The notes beneath the pieces are model-generated. The model had not been told where the DNA came from. It saw only the letters and a list, made by a program, of their open reading frames with translations, and ran no database searches. A program made the position numbers and the translations under genes. DNA of 64,000 nucleotides, taken from the NCBI GenBank assembly GCA_035999765.1, contig CP108521.1, forward strand, positions 2,976,001 to 3,040,000. Direction: 5' to 3'. This document shows, piece by piece, positions 1 to 8,598 of the stretch (position 1 is its first letter; each line of letters begins with the position of its first letter). Source of the DNA: Streptomyces sp. NBC_01231. GTDB taxonomy: Bacteria; Actinomycetota; Actinomycetes; Streptomycetales; Streptomycetaceae.

Positions 1-266
1 TAGGCGTAGCCGTCGGTGGTGTTGCCGGGGGCGCCGGTGTGCATCTCGCCGGGGGCGAGGACGACGATGGAGCCCGGGGCGGGGCGGATGTGGCCGCCGC
101 GGTAGTCGAGGATCTCGGATCCGGCCACGCACACGCCGATGGTGAACTCCTCGTGGGCGTGCGGGGCGTAGACGTGCTGGTCGAAGCGGGCCGTCAGCAG
201 GTCGAGTGGCGGCCCTTCGCGGCCTAGTCGCGCCCTGGTCCACAGGGCCTGTTCCCGTGCGGTCAT
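1..266 (-). CDS. AraC-type regulator, N-terminal cupin part (partial)
   Basis: The gene starts at an ATG at 266 on the minus strand, after a GGGGGA ribosome site, and runs off the left edge, leaving 88 codons. The visible part is the sensory cupin barrel of AraC-family activators. The motif APHAHEEFTIGVC lies at about residues 34-46 and PGEMHTG at about 71-77. This placement of histidines and glycines is typical of AraC_binding domains. The C-terminal HTH, which would prove a regulator, is outside the window, so a plain cupin protein remains possible. The ligand is unknown. It is divergent from nothing here; its upstream neighbour is the Uma2 gene on the same strand. Confidence 0.7.
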   Translation of the reverse strand, partial: MTAREQALWTRARLGREGPPLDLLTARFDQHVYAPHAHEEFTIGVCVAGSEILDYRGGHIRPAPGSIVVLAPGEMHTGAPGNTTDGYA

Positions 267-352
267 CGTCGTCCCCCCTGGCGTCCTTTCCCCCTGACGT
301 CCTTGGGTGCAACGCTTTCAGGCCCCGATTTCATGCCGTGCGGCTCAGCGGC

Positions 353-931
353 TCAGAGGAAGTCGCTCGTGTCCAGGTCGAAGGCGAAGGGCTCGGGGAG
401 GGTGAGCGGCTTGCCGAAGGGGAGGGTGGAGTGCTGGCGGTATTCGTCCTTCTGCGGGTCGCTGAACAGCGTGATCGAGGAGGCGTCGCGGTCGACGAGC
501 AGGTGGAGGGGGACGCCTCCGCGGGCGTAGCAGCGGCGTTTGGCCTCGCGGTCGGCTTCCGGCTTGGTGGATGTCACCTCGACGACCATGGCGACGCCCT
601 CGCACGGCATCCAGGCGTCGGCGCCCCGGAAGAGCAGCAGGTGCGCGGGCGCGAAAGTGACGTCCGGAATCGCGTGGTTCTTCGGACAGGCGCCCCCGCT
701 CTTCAGCTTCAGGCCCTTGTTCCCGGAGAAGTCCATGTCGGTGGCGGACCGCCGGATCACCTGCTTCGCGATCCGGCTGATGTAGTGCTCGTGGTCCCCG
801 TCCGGCGGCGGCGTCACAACGATCTCCCCCTCGATCAGCTGCGCCCGGAAACCCTCCGGCGTGTCCAGGGCGAGGAAACCCTCCAGCAGGACCTCCGCCT
901 GCGTGAGCGGCTCGTGGGCCATGGCAGTCAT
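353..931 (-). CDS. Uma2-family (DUF820) restriction-endonuclease-like protein
   Basis: A protein of 192 residues with the PD-(D/E)XK-like core of the Uma2 family. It has AIPDVTFAP in the middle and VVEVTSTKPEADREAKR after it, giving the Asp, Glu and Lys of the presumed active site. Family members are abundant in Streptomyces and cyanobacteria; most have no known biological role, and nuclease activity is inferred from the fold. I chose the ATG at 931 because GGAGGGGCGTGAC stands just before it. The frame stays open upstream to 1021 without a better site. A likely single-gene transcript. Confidence 0.85.
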   Translation of the reverse strand: MTAMAHEPLTQAEVLLEGFLALDTPEGFRAQLIEGEIVVTPPPDGDHEHYISRIAKQVIRRSATDMDFSGNKGLKLKSGGACPKNHAIPDVTFAPAHLLLFRGADAWMPCEGVAMVVEVTSTKPEADREAKRRCYARGGVPLHLLVDRDASSITLFSDPQKDEYRQHSTLPFGKPLTLPEPFAFDLDTSDFL

Positions 932-1058
932 GTCACGCCCCTCCTTCGGTCGCTCGCCAGACTGGGACATCCGCTGATCACCTGTCCGTGAGATCGGGAA
1001 CCGTTCCCTCGATCGTGGCACAGGAGCGTCGCCCTCGTCAGGCGGCGAGGCCGCGGCC

Positions 1059-1095
1059 TTGACCCTGCCGCGACGTCAGCGTCTGTACTGGTGCC
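1059..1095 (+). promoter_or_regulatory. MerR-type promoter with long spacer, leaderless start
   Basis: TTGACC (1059-1064) and TGTACT (1084-1089) are separated by 19 bases, the over-long spacer typical of promoters twisted into shape by MerR proteins. The spacer holds an imperfect dyad around GACGTC. The -10 element ends six bases before the ATG at 1096, so the mRNA is probably leaderless and the MerR gene probably self-regulated. Confidence 0.6.
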
Positions 1096-1860
1096 ATGAG
1101 GATCGGAGAGCTCGCCACCGCCGTCGGCGTCACCACGCGGACCGTCCGGCACTACCACCACCAGGGGCTGCTGCCCGAGCCCGAGCGGCTCGCCAACGGC
1201 TACCGCGACTACACGCTCCGGCACGCCGTCGTGCTGGCCCGGATCCGGCGGCTGACCGAGCTGGGGCTGGGGCTCGCGGAGGTGCGGGACGTGCTCGCTG
1301 AGGACGCCGGGAAGGATCTCGTCGAGGTCCTGACCGAGCTCGACGAGGATCTGGCGCGCCAGGAGGCGGCGATCCGGGACCGGCGGGCGCGGCTGCGGGA
1401 CCTGCTGGAGGTCGGCGCGCTGCCGGACGAGGGGCCGGTGTCGCCGGAGCTCGCGGCGCTGCTCAGCGAGGTGGGGCAGGTGCCCGGCTCCCCCATGGCC
1501 GCCAAGGACCGGGAGGTCCTCGCGCTGCTCGACACCGCGGCGACCCCGGAGGCCCGCCAAGAGCTCATCGGGGTGGTGGGCGGCGTCTTCGGCACGCCCG
1601 ACGGAGCGGAGCGGGCCCGTGCCGCGTACGCGCTGCTCGACGCCCTCGCCGACGCCGACCCGTCCGACCCGCGTGTGGACGAGGCCGCGCGGGCCCTCGC
1701 CGACTGTCTGCCCCGTGAGCTGCTCTCGGAGGCCGGGATCGACGAGGCCGGCATCGATGACGACCACAGTTTCCTGCGTGCCGTCTACGCCGACTTCGCG
1801 CCCGCGCAGGCGGAGGCCGTGCGGCGGACGCTGCGGATCATCACGGAGGGACGGTCATGA
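1096..1860 (+). CDS. MerR-family transcriptional regulator
   Basis: A protein of 254 residues. The first 70 residues are a MerR winged helix-turn-helix: RIGELATAVGVTTRTVRHY followed by HQGLLPEP and a wing with NGYRDY. Residues 75-105 form the dimer helix (LAEVRDVLAEDAGKDLVEVL). The remaining 150 residues are helical, rich in Ala, Asp and Glu, and have no recognised ligand motif or metal-binding cysteine, so an organic effector is likelier than a metal. It overlaps the next gene by four bases (ATGA at 1857-1860), so the two are translationally coupled. A MerR-type promoter lies directly upstream. Confidence 0.9.
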   Translation: MRIGELATAVGVTTRTVRHYHHQGLLPEPERLANGYRDYTLRHAVVLARIRRLTELGLGLAEVRDVLAEDAGKDLVEVLTELDEDLARQEAAIRDRRARLRDLLEVGALPDEGPVSPELAALLSEVGQVPGSPMAAKDREVLALLDTAATPEARQELIGVVGGVFGTPDGAERARAAYALLDALADADPSDPRVDEAARALADCLPRELLSEAGIDEAGIDDDHSFLRAVYADFAPAQAEAVRRTLRIITEGRS

Positions 1861-2459
1861 GGACAGCTGGCGTTCTGGTCCGGCATGAGCTGCGGATGTT
1901 CGTGAGTCTCGCGCTGTGGGCGGCGAGGAGGAGTCACGGCGCGGGTGGCGGGCGGGCTTTCGGGTACGCGCGTGGGCAGGGCGCGATGATGTTCGGGCTC
2001 GCGTTCGTGGGCGTGGTCGAGACGCTGACGATGTCGGTGCTGCTGCGGAACTATCCGACCGTGCACGGCGTGGTGTTGGTGCTGGACGTGTACGCCGTCG
2101 TCCTCGTCGTCGGGCTGCACGCGGCGAACGTGGTCCGGCCGCATGTGCTGGAGCGCGACGAGCTCCGCGTCCGCCGTGCCGTCCACGTCGACCTGCGCAT
2201 ACCGCTGGAGCGGATCGCCTCCGTGCGCCGCGAGTTGAGGTCCGTACAGGAGCGGATTGACGGCGAACTCGACCTTGCCATGGGGGCGCAGACCTCCGTC
2301 ACCCTTGAACTCAGCGAGCCCGTCGATCACTTGACCTTCCTCGGTCGACGACGGGAGGTCAGCCTGGTCCGCTTCCACGCCGACGACGCCGACGCGCTCG
2401 TACAGGCCGTCAGGCAGGCGCGAAGCGCACCGTCGCCGCTGCCGGATCGGCCCGCGTGA
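1857..2459 (+). CDS. Membrane protein coupled to the MerR regulator
   Basis: A protein of 200 residues that I do not recognise. It has two hydrophobic segments at about 42-62 (MMFGLAFVGVVETLTMSVLL) and 68-88 (HGVVLVLDVYAVVLVVGLHA). A soluble C-terminal half follows, starting with RDELRVRRAVHVDLRIPLERIASV. That half resembles the beta-rich bacterial PH-like tails seen after two membrane helices, but this is only a visual impression. It is co-translated with the MerR gene, so it may be the target or sensor partner of that regulator. Its last 50 bases overlap the 3' end of the convergent RNB gene. Confidence 0.75.
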   Translation: MRTAGVLVRHELRMFVSLALWAARRSHGAGGGRAFGYARGQGAMMFGLAFVGVVETLTMSVLLRNYPTVHGVVLVLDVYAVVLVVGLHAANVVRPHVLERDELRVRRAVHVDLRIPLERIASVRRELRSVQERIDGELDLAMGAQTSVTLELSEPVDHLTFLGRRREVSLVRFHADDADALVQAVRQARSAPSPLPDRPA

Positions 2460-3849
2460 GCCGTACCCGCAACCGCTCCCCCAGCGGCAGCGGGGCTCCA
2501 TCGCCCTCGATGCGGCCGATGATCGCCGGGGACTCCAACTGCACGGTCCCGACGGCAGGTTGACGTTCCTCCACGTCCACCACCCACCCGTCGAACACCT
2601 CCCCCACCCGGTCCTCGAGCAGCGCGGCCTCGACGAGGTCGACGCACCCCCGCTCGACGGCGCCCGCGCGTCGGCCGCCGTCCGCCATCTCGCCGCGCAG
2701 CGCGTCGAGCGAGGCGAGCACCCAGTCGGGCGGGTCCTGGCCGGCGACGGCGGCGAGGCAGATCTCGGCGGCGTAGCGGTCGACTAGGCGGCGCAGCGGG
2801 GCGGTGCAGTGCGCGTAGGGCGCGGCGACGGCGGCGTGGGTGGTGATCTCCGGGAGTTCTCCGTGCCGGAAGGGCGTGTAGCCGGCGCCGCGCAGGAGGG
2901 TTGTGCACTCCTGGAGGAAGGCCGCGTGCCGGGGCTGGTGCGGGTCGAGGGAGCGGATGAGCCTGTCGTACGAGACGTGGTGCGGCCAGTCGATGTGCAG
3001 GGCGTGGGCGGTACGGCGCAGCCGGCCCACCGCGCCGTCGGGGGCGGCCGGGAGGGTGCGGAGGACTCCGGTGCCGTACGCGATCATCAGGTCCGCCGCC
3101 GCCATGCCGGTGAGCAGGGAGATCTGCGCGTTCCAGGCTTCGGCGGGGAGCGGGGCGCGGTACGTCAGCTCGTAGGTGTGGTCCCGTTGGACGATCTCCT
3201 GCTCGGGCACGTTGAGCGAGATGCCGCCGCGCTCGACCTCCAGCGCCTCCCGCAGCCGCCCGATCACCTCCAGCAGGGCGAGCGGCTCCTCGGCCGTGCC
3301 GGAGTCGACCTGCTGTTGCACGCCCGCGTAGTCGAGCCTGGCCCGGCTGCGGACGAGGGCCCGGTGGACGTCGACGGCGACGGTACGACCGTCCGCGTCC
3401 AGGTCGAGGGTCCACAGCGCGGCCGGGCGGACCTGGTCCGGGAGCAGGCTGGCGGCGCCCTCGCTCAGGACGGCGGGGTGCAGCGGGACCTTGCCGTCGG
3501 GGAAGTAGAGGGTGGTCGCGCGTCGGTGGGTCTCCGCGTCCAGGGCCGTACCGGGTACGACGAACGCGGCGACGTCGGCGATGGCGTAACGGACGCGGTA
3601 GCCGGTGCCCCGCCGGGACAGGTGCATCGCCTGGTCCAGGTCGGTGGAGGCGGGAGGGTCGATGGTGAGGAAGGGGATGTCCGTGGCGTCCTCGGTGGGG
3701 AGCGCGGGTGCCTTCGCCGCACGCTCGGCCTCGGCGAGCACCTCCAGCGGGAAACGCTCGGGCACCGCGAGTTCGGCGCGCAGTGCGGTGAGGGCGGCCC
3801 GGAGCGAGGCTTCGGGTGCGCCGGTCACGCGGATGCGGCGGCGGGGCAT
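2410..3849 (-). CDS. RNB-domain ribonuclease (RNase II family)
   Basis: A protein of 479 residues; ATG at 3849. The RNB active-site stretch TIDPPASTDLDQAMHL lies at residues 62-77, with Asp64, Asp70 and Asp72. The fourth acidic position of E. coli RNase II (its Asp210) is Gln73 here. Further RNB landmarks are FPDGKVPLHP, HAAVAAPYAHCTAPLRR and RRLVDRYA. No N-terminal cold-shock domain is visible, and the protein is about 165 residues shorter than RNase II, as in other short actinobacterial RNB proteins. Expected role: 3'-to-5' RNA degradation in the cytoplasm. The dispersed repeat element begins just upstream of the start. Confidence 0.9.
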   Translation of the reverse strand: MPRRRIRVTGAPEASLRAALTALRAELAVPERFPLEVLAEAERAAKAPALPTEDATDIPFLTIDPPASTDLDQAMHLSRRGTGYRVRYAIADVAAFVVPGTALDAETHRRATTLYFPDGKVPLHPAVLSEGAASLLPDQVRPAALWTLDLDADGRTVAVDVHRALVRSRARLDYAGVQQQVDSGTAEEPLALLEVIGRLREALEVERGGISLNVPEQEIVQRDHTYELTYRAPLPAEAWNAQISLLTGMAAADLMIAYGTGVLRTLPAAPDGAVGRLRRTAHALHIDWPHHVSYDRLIRSLDPHQPRHAAFLQECTTLLRGAGYTPFRHGELPEITTHAAVAAPYAHCTAPLRRLVDRYAAEICLAAVAGQDPPDWVLASLDALRGEMADGGRRAGAVERGCVDLVEAALLEDRVGEVFDGWVVDVEERQPAVGTVQLESPAIIGRIEGDGAPLPLGERLRVRLTRADPAAATVRFAPA

Positions 3850-4223
3850 ACAGCGAGCGTAGGGCCTGTCCGGCGGATCAGCTCGGAGGAAAGCCACAGA
3901 GCGTGATAAACGCAGGTGAGCGGGGTGATGGGGGTGCTCCGTGCGAGGTTGTTCGAGCGTGGGGAAGCTCGCAACGGCAACGCGAGGGAGGGAGTCGATT
4001 CGCGCCGCCTGTTCGTCCCGGCACTGAAGCCGGTACTGCCCTTCGCTGAAGCCGGTACCACTCGTCACTGAGGGCGGCTCACCCCCTACAACTACGGGAC
4101 CACCCAAGGCTGTTGTGTCATTCCATGGGTGGAGCAAGGTGCGGCCCGAAGAGGGATCCGCACGCGTGGCCGGCTCCTGAAAGATCTTTCCTGTCCGAAC
4201 ATGTGACCGGAAGGATCGATATC
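3850..4223. other. Intergenic region between divergent RNB and peptidase genes
   Basis: The stretch holds a dispersed repeat element (3862-4006), then two short direct copies of GAAGCCGGTAC at about 4027-4056. After these comes a less GC-rich leader for the peptidase gene. No small gene is convincing here. Confidence 0.6.
3862..4006 (+). repeat. Dispersed intergenic repeat element, copy 1
   Basis: Begins GGGCCTGTCCGGCGGATCAG and ends with GGAGTCGATTCGCGCC. It matches the second copy at 13202-13468 over both ends. Shared blocks include CGGAGGA, GAGCGGGG, a GTTGTTCGAGC-type block and GGAGTCGAT. Copy 1 has one TTCGAGC block, whereas copy 2 has four in tandem. Confidence 0.75.
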
Positions 4224-5924
4224 GTGCGCAGACGACGTCTCGCGCCCCTGTTGGCCGTGAGTGTGACGGCAACGCTGGCTCCCGTACTCGCCACCTCGAC
4301 GGCCACCGCCGCTCCGGCCGCCACCCCGTCGGCCGCCTCCCCCTCCGCCGTGTCCTCGTCCGCCGTCCCCTCGTCCGCCGCCAAGGGCGCGCTGGACCGG
4401 TATGTGAAGCAGAAGCCGCGGTGGAAGCGGTGCGAAGCCGAGTCTCCGGCGGAGTTCGAGTGCGCGACGATCAAGGTCCCGCTGGACTACCGGGTCCCCG
4501 AGGGCAAGCGGATCGACTTAGCCATATCCCGGATCAGGAGCACCGCGCCCGGCAAGCGGCAGGGCGTCCTGTTCGCCAACCCCGGCGGCCCGGGGAACCC
4601 GGGGCTCTCCATGCCGCTGGCGATGCAGGAGAACCTCCCCAAGTCCGCACAGCAGAAGTACGACCTCATCGGCTTCGACCCGCGCGGCGTGGGACGGAGC
4701 AGCCCGGTTTCCTGCGCTCTGACGCCGGAGGAGGAGAACTGGCTGCGGCCGTACAAGGAGGAGACGTTCGACAAGGACGTCGCCTGGGCACGGGACGTCG
4801 CGAACAAGTGCAGGGAGAAGGCGGGCGACACGCTCCCGCACATCACCACCCGCAACACCGCGCGCGACATGGATCTGCTCCGGGCGATCCTCGGTGAGAA
4901 GAAGATCTCGTATGTGGGTATCTCGTACGGCACCTACCTGGGCGCCGTCTACACCCAGCTCTTCCCGGGCCGGGCCGACCGGTTCGTGCTGGACAGCGCG
5001 GTCGATCCGGCGCGCGCCTGGCGAGGGATGATCCAGTGGTGGGCGGAGGGCGCCGAGCCCGCGTTCGACCGGTGGACCGAGTGGGCCGCCGAGCGCTCGG
5101 AGACGTACGGCCTCGGTACCACCCCCAAGGAGGTCGACCGGACCTTCTGGGGCCTGGTCGCGCAGGCCGACGAGTCGCCCATCGAGGTCGAGGGGCAGCC
5201 GGTCACAGGTGATGACATCCGGAGCGGAATACGCAGCGCGGTCTTCACCCCGAAGTACGCCACCGAGGCGATCGTGGAGCTGAAGAAGGCCGCGGCCGGC
5301 GATGCCGCCTCCGCGAAGAAACTCGCGGCGTTCGCCGGATCCGAGGGGACCGGGACCGGGACGGCAGACGACGCCGCCGATGCCGCCGATATCGCCGACG
5401 CCGCCGAAGTGCCGACCGACAACATGACGGCGAGCTTCTGGGCCGTGGTGTGCGGCGACAACTCGGCCGCGTGGTCCCGCGATCCTGAGAGCTACCGGCA
5501 GGACGCCATCGAGGACAAGGGCCGTTACCCGCTCTACGGTGACTTCGCGTCCAGCATCAAGCCCTGTGCGTTCTGGGACAGTTCCGTGGAACCGGCAACC
5601 ACGGTGCACAACAAGGTCGGTTCCCTGATCGTCCAGAACGAGTGGGACTCGCAGACCCCGCTGCCCAGCGGTCAGGCCCTGCACGCCGGCCTGAAGGGCT
5701 CGAGGATGGTGACCGTCCTCGGCGGCGAGGGCCATGGCATCTACCCGAGCGGCAACGCGTGCACGGACGGCACGGTCAACGACTACCTGCTCACCGGCAG
5801 GCTTCCGGCGAAGGACGTGACCTGCGAGGCGACGGCCGACTCGAACGCGGAGGCACGGAAGAACCAGAAGCGGGACGCGCTTCCCGGGTCTCCGCTCACG
5901 GAGCGTGCCCCGGACCGTTTCTGA
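4224..5924 (+). CDS. Secreted S33-family peptidase (tripeptidyl aminopeptidase-like alpha/beta hydrolase)
   Basis: A protein of 566 residues. The GTG at 4224 is chosen because GGAAGGA sits eight bases upstream and a signal peptide follows at once: RRRR, a hydrophobic stretch, then TATAAPAA. The catalytic triad is visible as Ser234 in GISYG, Asp475 in NEWDSQTP and His504 in GEGHG; FANPGGPG is the oxyanion region. This arrangement is that of the Streptomyces Tap/SlpD/SlpE family, which trims peptides from the N-terminus outside the cell. An Ala/Asp-rich insert lies at about 375-395. Leu99 is encoded by TTA (4518-4520), a rare codon read by the bldA tRNA in Streptomyces, so translation may be tied to development. 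Confidence 0.9.
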   Translation: MRRRRLAPLLAVSVTATLAPVLATSTATAAPAATPSAASPSAVSSSAVPSSAAKGALDRYVKQKPRWKRCEAESPAEFECATIKVPLDYRVPEGKRIDLAISRIRSTAPGKRQGVLFANPGGPGNPGLSMPLAMQENLPKSAQQKYDLIGFDPRGVGRSSPVSCALTPEEENWLRPYKEETFDKDVAWARDVANKCREKAGDTLPHITTRNTARDMDLLRAILGEKKISYVGISYGTYLGAVYTQLFPGRADRFVLDSAVDPARAWRGMIQWWAEGAEPAFDRWTEWAAERSETYGLGTTPKEVDRTFWGLVAQADESPIEVEGQPVTGDDIRSGIRSAVFTPKYATEAIVELKKAAAGDAASAKKLAAFAGSEGTGTGTADDAADAADIADAAEVPTDNMTASFWAVVCGDNSAAWSRDPESYRQDAIEDKGRYPLYGDFASSIKPCAFWDSSVEPATTVHNKVGSLIVQNEWDSQTPLPSGQALHAGLKGSRMVTVLGGEGHGIYPSGNACTDGTVNDYLLTGRLPAKDVTCEATADSNAEARKNQKRDALPGSPLTERAPDRF

Positions 5925-5929
5925 GTCCG

Positions 5930-6020
5930 GTCGCATGGACCACCGGCGCACGGGTCATTGCCGCGTGTCCCATTGCGGCGCGACGCATAGCCGGGTGACC
6001 CATGACCGAACGAGCCATTG
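5930..6020. repeat. Degenerate short tandem repeats around CATTGCCGCGTG
   Basis: Four to five imperfect units of about 14-17 bases, built on CCATTGCGGCGCGAC and CCATTGGCGCATGACC, fill the gap after the peptidase gene. They may be neutral intergenic repeats; no gene is supported. Confidence 0.45.
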
Positions 6021-6131
6021 GCGCATGACCTGTTGAAGACGGGGCGGGGCCTCCTCGCGGGGTCCCGCTCCGAGCGGGCTGCGGTAGCGCAACCTGCTCG
6101 CCACTGCTATCCCGCCACTGCCATGTGGTCG

Positions 6132-6884
6132 TCACGCCGCGGTCGTTCCGTCAGCTGTCGCTGCCAAGCCCCGGTCGACGGCGTCGGCGTGGTCTCTCAG
6201 CCAGTCGATCTCACGATGCAGCCAGGACCCCGGGCCGATGACGCGTCCCGCACGGTTGTGCATGTCGCGCTCGGCCTCGACCCGGGCGGCGATGCGCCCG
6301 CCGAAGCCCCGACGGCGCTCGTCCTCGAGCCCGTACACGTCGAGGAAGGTACGCAAGAGGGCCAGTTGGCGGTCGAGAGGGCCCGCGATGTCGGGGCCGA
6401 GCAGCCACAGCCAGGCGACGTAGGCGAGGTCACGCGTGCGGGGGCCGGGGGCGGCCTGGTCGAAGTCGAAGACACGGACGGGAAGGCCGTCCACGAAGGT
6501 GACGTTGAGCGGGGAGAAGTCGTTGTGGCACACCGTCTCCTCGCCACCCGTGATCCGCGTGCCGGCGGTCGCGTCGTGCAGTCGGCGCAGCAGGTGCGCC
6601 GCCGCGGTGATCTGGGCGGACGACCAGTCACGGGCCCGGAAGGCCGTCACGACCTCACCGTGCTGGAAGCTGAGGATCTCGCGGCCCTTGGCATCGATGC
6701 CGAGCAGCCTTGGCGCGCCGTCCGTTCCGACGTCCTCGAGATGCCGCAACAGCCGGTGCACGAACGGCGAGTGCGGCCCGACCGGCCGCCGCACCGTGTC
6801 CCCGACACGGACGACCCCCACCGTGATCCGGCCCCCGGTCAACGGAATCTCAGGCTCCTGTTCCATTCGCGTCAGCATAGGCAC
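6132..6884 (-). CDS. Aminoglycoside phosphotransferase-fold kinase
   Basis: Up to 250 residues of the APH/ChoK kinase fold. The catalytic loop is HNDFSPLN at residues 120-127 (Asp122 base, Asn127), and the metal-binding Asp lies in VFDFDQ at 139-143. LLRRLHDAT precedes the loop, as in APH proteins. Substrates of this large family include antibiotics, choline and sugars; nothing here tells which, and a resistance role should not be assumed. The start is uncertain: GTG at 6884, ATG at 6878 and ATG at 6866 are all in frame and none has a clear ribosome site. The gene stands alone between the peptidase and yaaA. Confidence 0.85.
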   Translation of the reverse strand: MPMLTRMEQEPEIPLTGGRITVGVVRVGDTVRRPVGPHSPFVHRLLRHLEDVGTDGAPRLLGIDAKGREILSFQHGEVVTAFRARDWSSAQITAAAHLLRRLHDATAGTRITGGEETVCHNDFSPLNVTFVDGLPVRVFDFDQAAPGPRTRDLAYVAWLWLLGPDIAGPLDRQLALLRTFLDVYGLEDERRRGFGGRIAARVEAERDMHNRAGRVIGPGSWLHREIDWLRDHADAVDRGLAATADGTTAA

Positions 6885-7051
6885 CGTGGCGATCGACCGA
6901 GCCGTGAATCCGGTCGACCGTGGTCGGGAGACCGAGCCATCCGCAGGAATCCGCAGGCAGCCGCACGGATCCGCAGGCAGCCCTACAGCGCGGGGCGCCC
7001 CGGTGGCACGCCGTACGCTGTTCCGGAGCTCAACCGAAGGAGATCGATCCC

Positions 7052-7834
7052 GTGCTTGTCCTGCTGCCGCCCTCCGAAGGCAAGGCGTCCTCCGGTCGCG
7101 GCGCCCCGCTGAAGCCGGAGTCGCTGTCGCTGCCGCAACTCGCCGAGGCCCGTGCGGCCGTGCTCGACGAGCTGGTCGAACTGTGCGCCGCCGACGAGGA
7201 CAAGGCGCGCGAGGTCCTCGGGCTGAGCGAGGGGCTGCGCGGCGAGATCGCGAAGAACACGGAGCTGCGCACGGCGGGCGCGCGACCGGCCGGAGAGATC
7301 TACACGGGGGTGCTGTACGACGCCCTCGACCTGGCCTCCCTGGAGACGGCGGCGAAGCGGCGCGCGGGCCGTTCCCTGCTGGTGTTCTCGGGGCTGTGGG
7401 GCGCGGTCCGGGTCACCGACCGGATCCCCTCCTACCGCTGCTCGATGAACGTGCGGCTGCCCGGCCTCGGTGCGCTGGGCGGGCACTGGCGTACGCCGAT
7501 GGCGGCGGCGCTGCCGGAGGCGGCCGGGGACGGGCTGGTGCTGGACCTTCGGTCGTCGGCGTACGCGTCGGCGTGGAAGCCGAAGGGTGAGGTCGCCGGG
7601 CGGACGGCGACGGTACGGGTGCTGCACGCGCCGACCCGGAAGGTCGTCAGCCACTTCAACAAGGCGACCAAGGGGAAGATCGTCCGCAGTCTGCTGTCGG
7701 CCGGGGCCGTGCCGAAGGGGCCGGCCGAGCTGGTGGAGGCGCTGCGGGACCTGGGTTACGTCGTCGAGGTGGAGCCGCCGGCGAAGGCGGGAACGGCCTG
7801 GTCGCTGGACGTGTTGGTGACCGAGGTCCACTGA
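7052..7834 (+). CDS. yaaA: YaaA-family peroxide stress protein
   Basis: A protein of 260 residues starting at GTG 7052, eight bases after GAAGGAGAT. It begins MLVLLPPSEGK, the family signature (UPF0246/DUF328). IYTGVLYDALD and SGLWGAVRVTDRIPSYRC follow in the middle, with VVSHFNKATKGKIVR near the end. E. coli YaaA lowers free intracellular iron during peroxide stress, and the fold has a DNA-binding cleft. Family assignment is firm; a peroxide role in this organism is by analogy. It is followed after 74 bases by the KDPG aldolase gene. Confidence 0.92.
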   Translation: MLVLLPPSEGKASSGRGAPLKPESLSLPQLAEARAAVLDELVELCAADEDKAREVLGLSEGLRGEIAKNTELRTAGARPAGEIYTGVLYDALDLASLETAAKRRAGRSLLVFSGLWGAVRVTDRIPSYRCSMNVRLPGLGALGGHWRTPMAAALPEAAGDGLVLDLRSSAYASAWKPKGEVAGRTATVRVLHAPTRKVVSHFNKATKGKIVRSLLSAGAVPKGPAELVEALRDLGYVVEVEPPAKAGTAWSLDVLVTEVH

Positions 7835-7851
7835 GCCCGCGCACGCGCGGC

Positions 7852-7868
7852 GTTGCACTGTGCGCAAC
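7852..7868. promoter_or_regulatory. Candidate operator, dyad GTTGC-N7-GCAAC
   Basis: GTTGCACTGTGCGCAAC lies 41 bases upstream of the aldolase start. Dyads of this kind are used by IclR- and GntR-type repressors of sugar-acid genes, but no such regulator is adjacent. This is a candidate only. Confidence 0.3.
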
Positions 7869-7908
7869 GACCTTTGCACCCAGTGCCGCTCCCGGGCACG
7901 ATGAGGCC

Positions 7909-8598
7909 ATGTCGCCCTCCGTGCCCTCCCCCATGCCCTCCTCCGCACCATCCCCACCGTCGCCCGTGTCCGTGCTGGACCTCGCTCCCGTCGTCCCCGT
8001 GGTGGTCGTACAGGACGCCGCGGACGCCGTGCCGCTCGCCCGCGCGCTGGTCGCCGGTGGGCTGCCCGCGATCGAGGTGACCCTGCGGACACCCGCCGCC
8101 CTCGACGCGATCCGGGCGATCGCCTCGCAGGTGCCGGACGCCGTGGTCGGCGTCGGCACACTGATCACCCCGGAGCAGGTGCGGGAGTCGGTGGCGGCAG
8201 GGGCGCGCTTCCTGGTCAGCCCGGGCTGGACGGACGTACTGCTGACGGCCATGCGGGAGTCGGGGGTGCCGTTCCTGCCGGGGGTGTCGACGACGTCCGA
8301 GGTGGTCGCGCTGCTGGAGCGCGGGGTGTCGGAGATGAAGTTCTTCCCGGCCGAGCCGGCGGGCGGCACGGCGTATCTGAAGGCGCTGGCCGGGCCGTTG
8401 CCGCAGGCGCGGTTCTGCCCGACGGGCGGGATCGGTCCGGGGAACGCGCCGGAGTACCTGGCGCTGCCCAACGTCGGTTGCGTGGGCGGCACTTGGATGC
8501 TTCCCCAGGACGCGATCGAGACGCGGGACTGGGAGCGGGTGGAGACGCTGGCGCGGGCCGCCGCGGGACTCAGGGACGGTTCAGGGGCGCAGGTGTGA
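7909..8598 (+). CDS. eda: KDPG / 4-hydroxy-2-oxoglutarate aldolase
   Basis: A protein of 229 residues of the class I KDPG/KHG aldolase family, which cleaves 2-keto-3-deoxy-6-phosphogluconate to pyruvate and glyceraldehyde 3-phosphate. The Schiff-base lysine is Lys144 in EMKFFPAE. Glu56 lies in IEVTLRT, and CPTGGIGPGN is the phosphate site. A Pro/Ser-rich tail of about 20 residues precedes the barrel, so the true start could lie further in. CACGAT, six bases before the ATG, may be a leaderless -10 element. The last codons (GAQV) are encoded by the first unit of a small tandem repeat. Confidence 0.9.
   Translation: MSPSVPSPMPSSAPSPPSPVSVLDLAPVVPVVVVQDAADAVPLARALVAGGLPAIEVTLRTPAALDAIRAIASQVPDAVVGVGTLITPEQVRESVAAGARFLVSPGWTDVLLTAMRESGVPFLPGVSTTSEVVALLERGVSEMKFFPAEPAGGTAYLKALAGPLPQARFCPTGGIGPGNAPEYLALPNVGCVGGTWMLPQDAIETRDWERVETLARAAAGLRDGSGAQV

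Noticed and set aside
6132..6884. Aminoglycoside resistance gene
   Set aside because: Only the general APH kinase fold is visible; the family has many non-resistance members.
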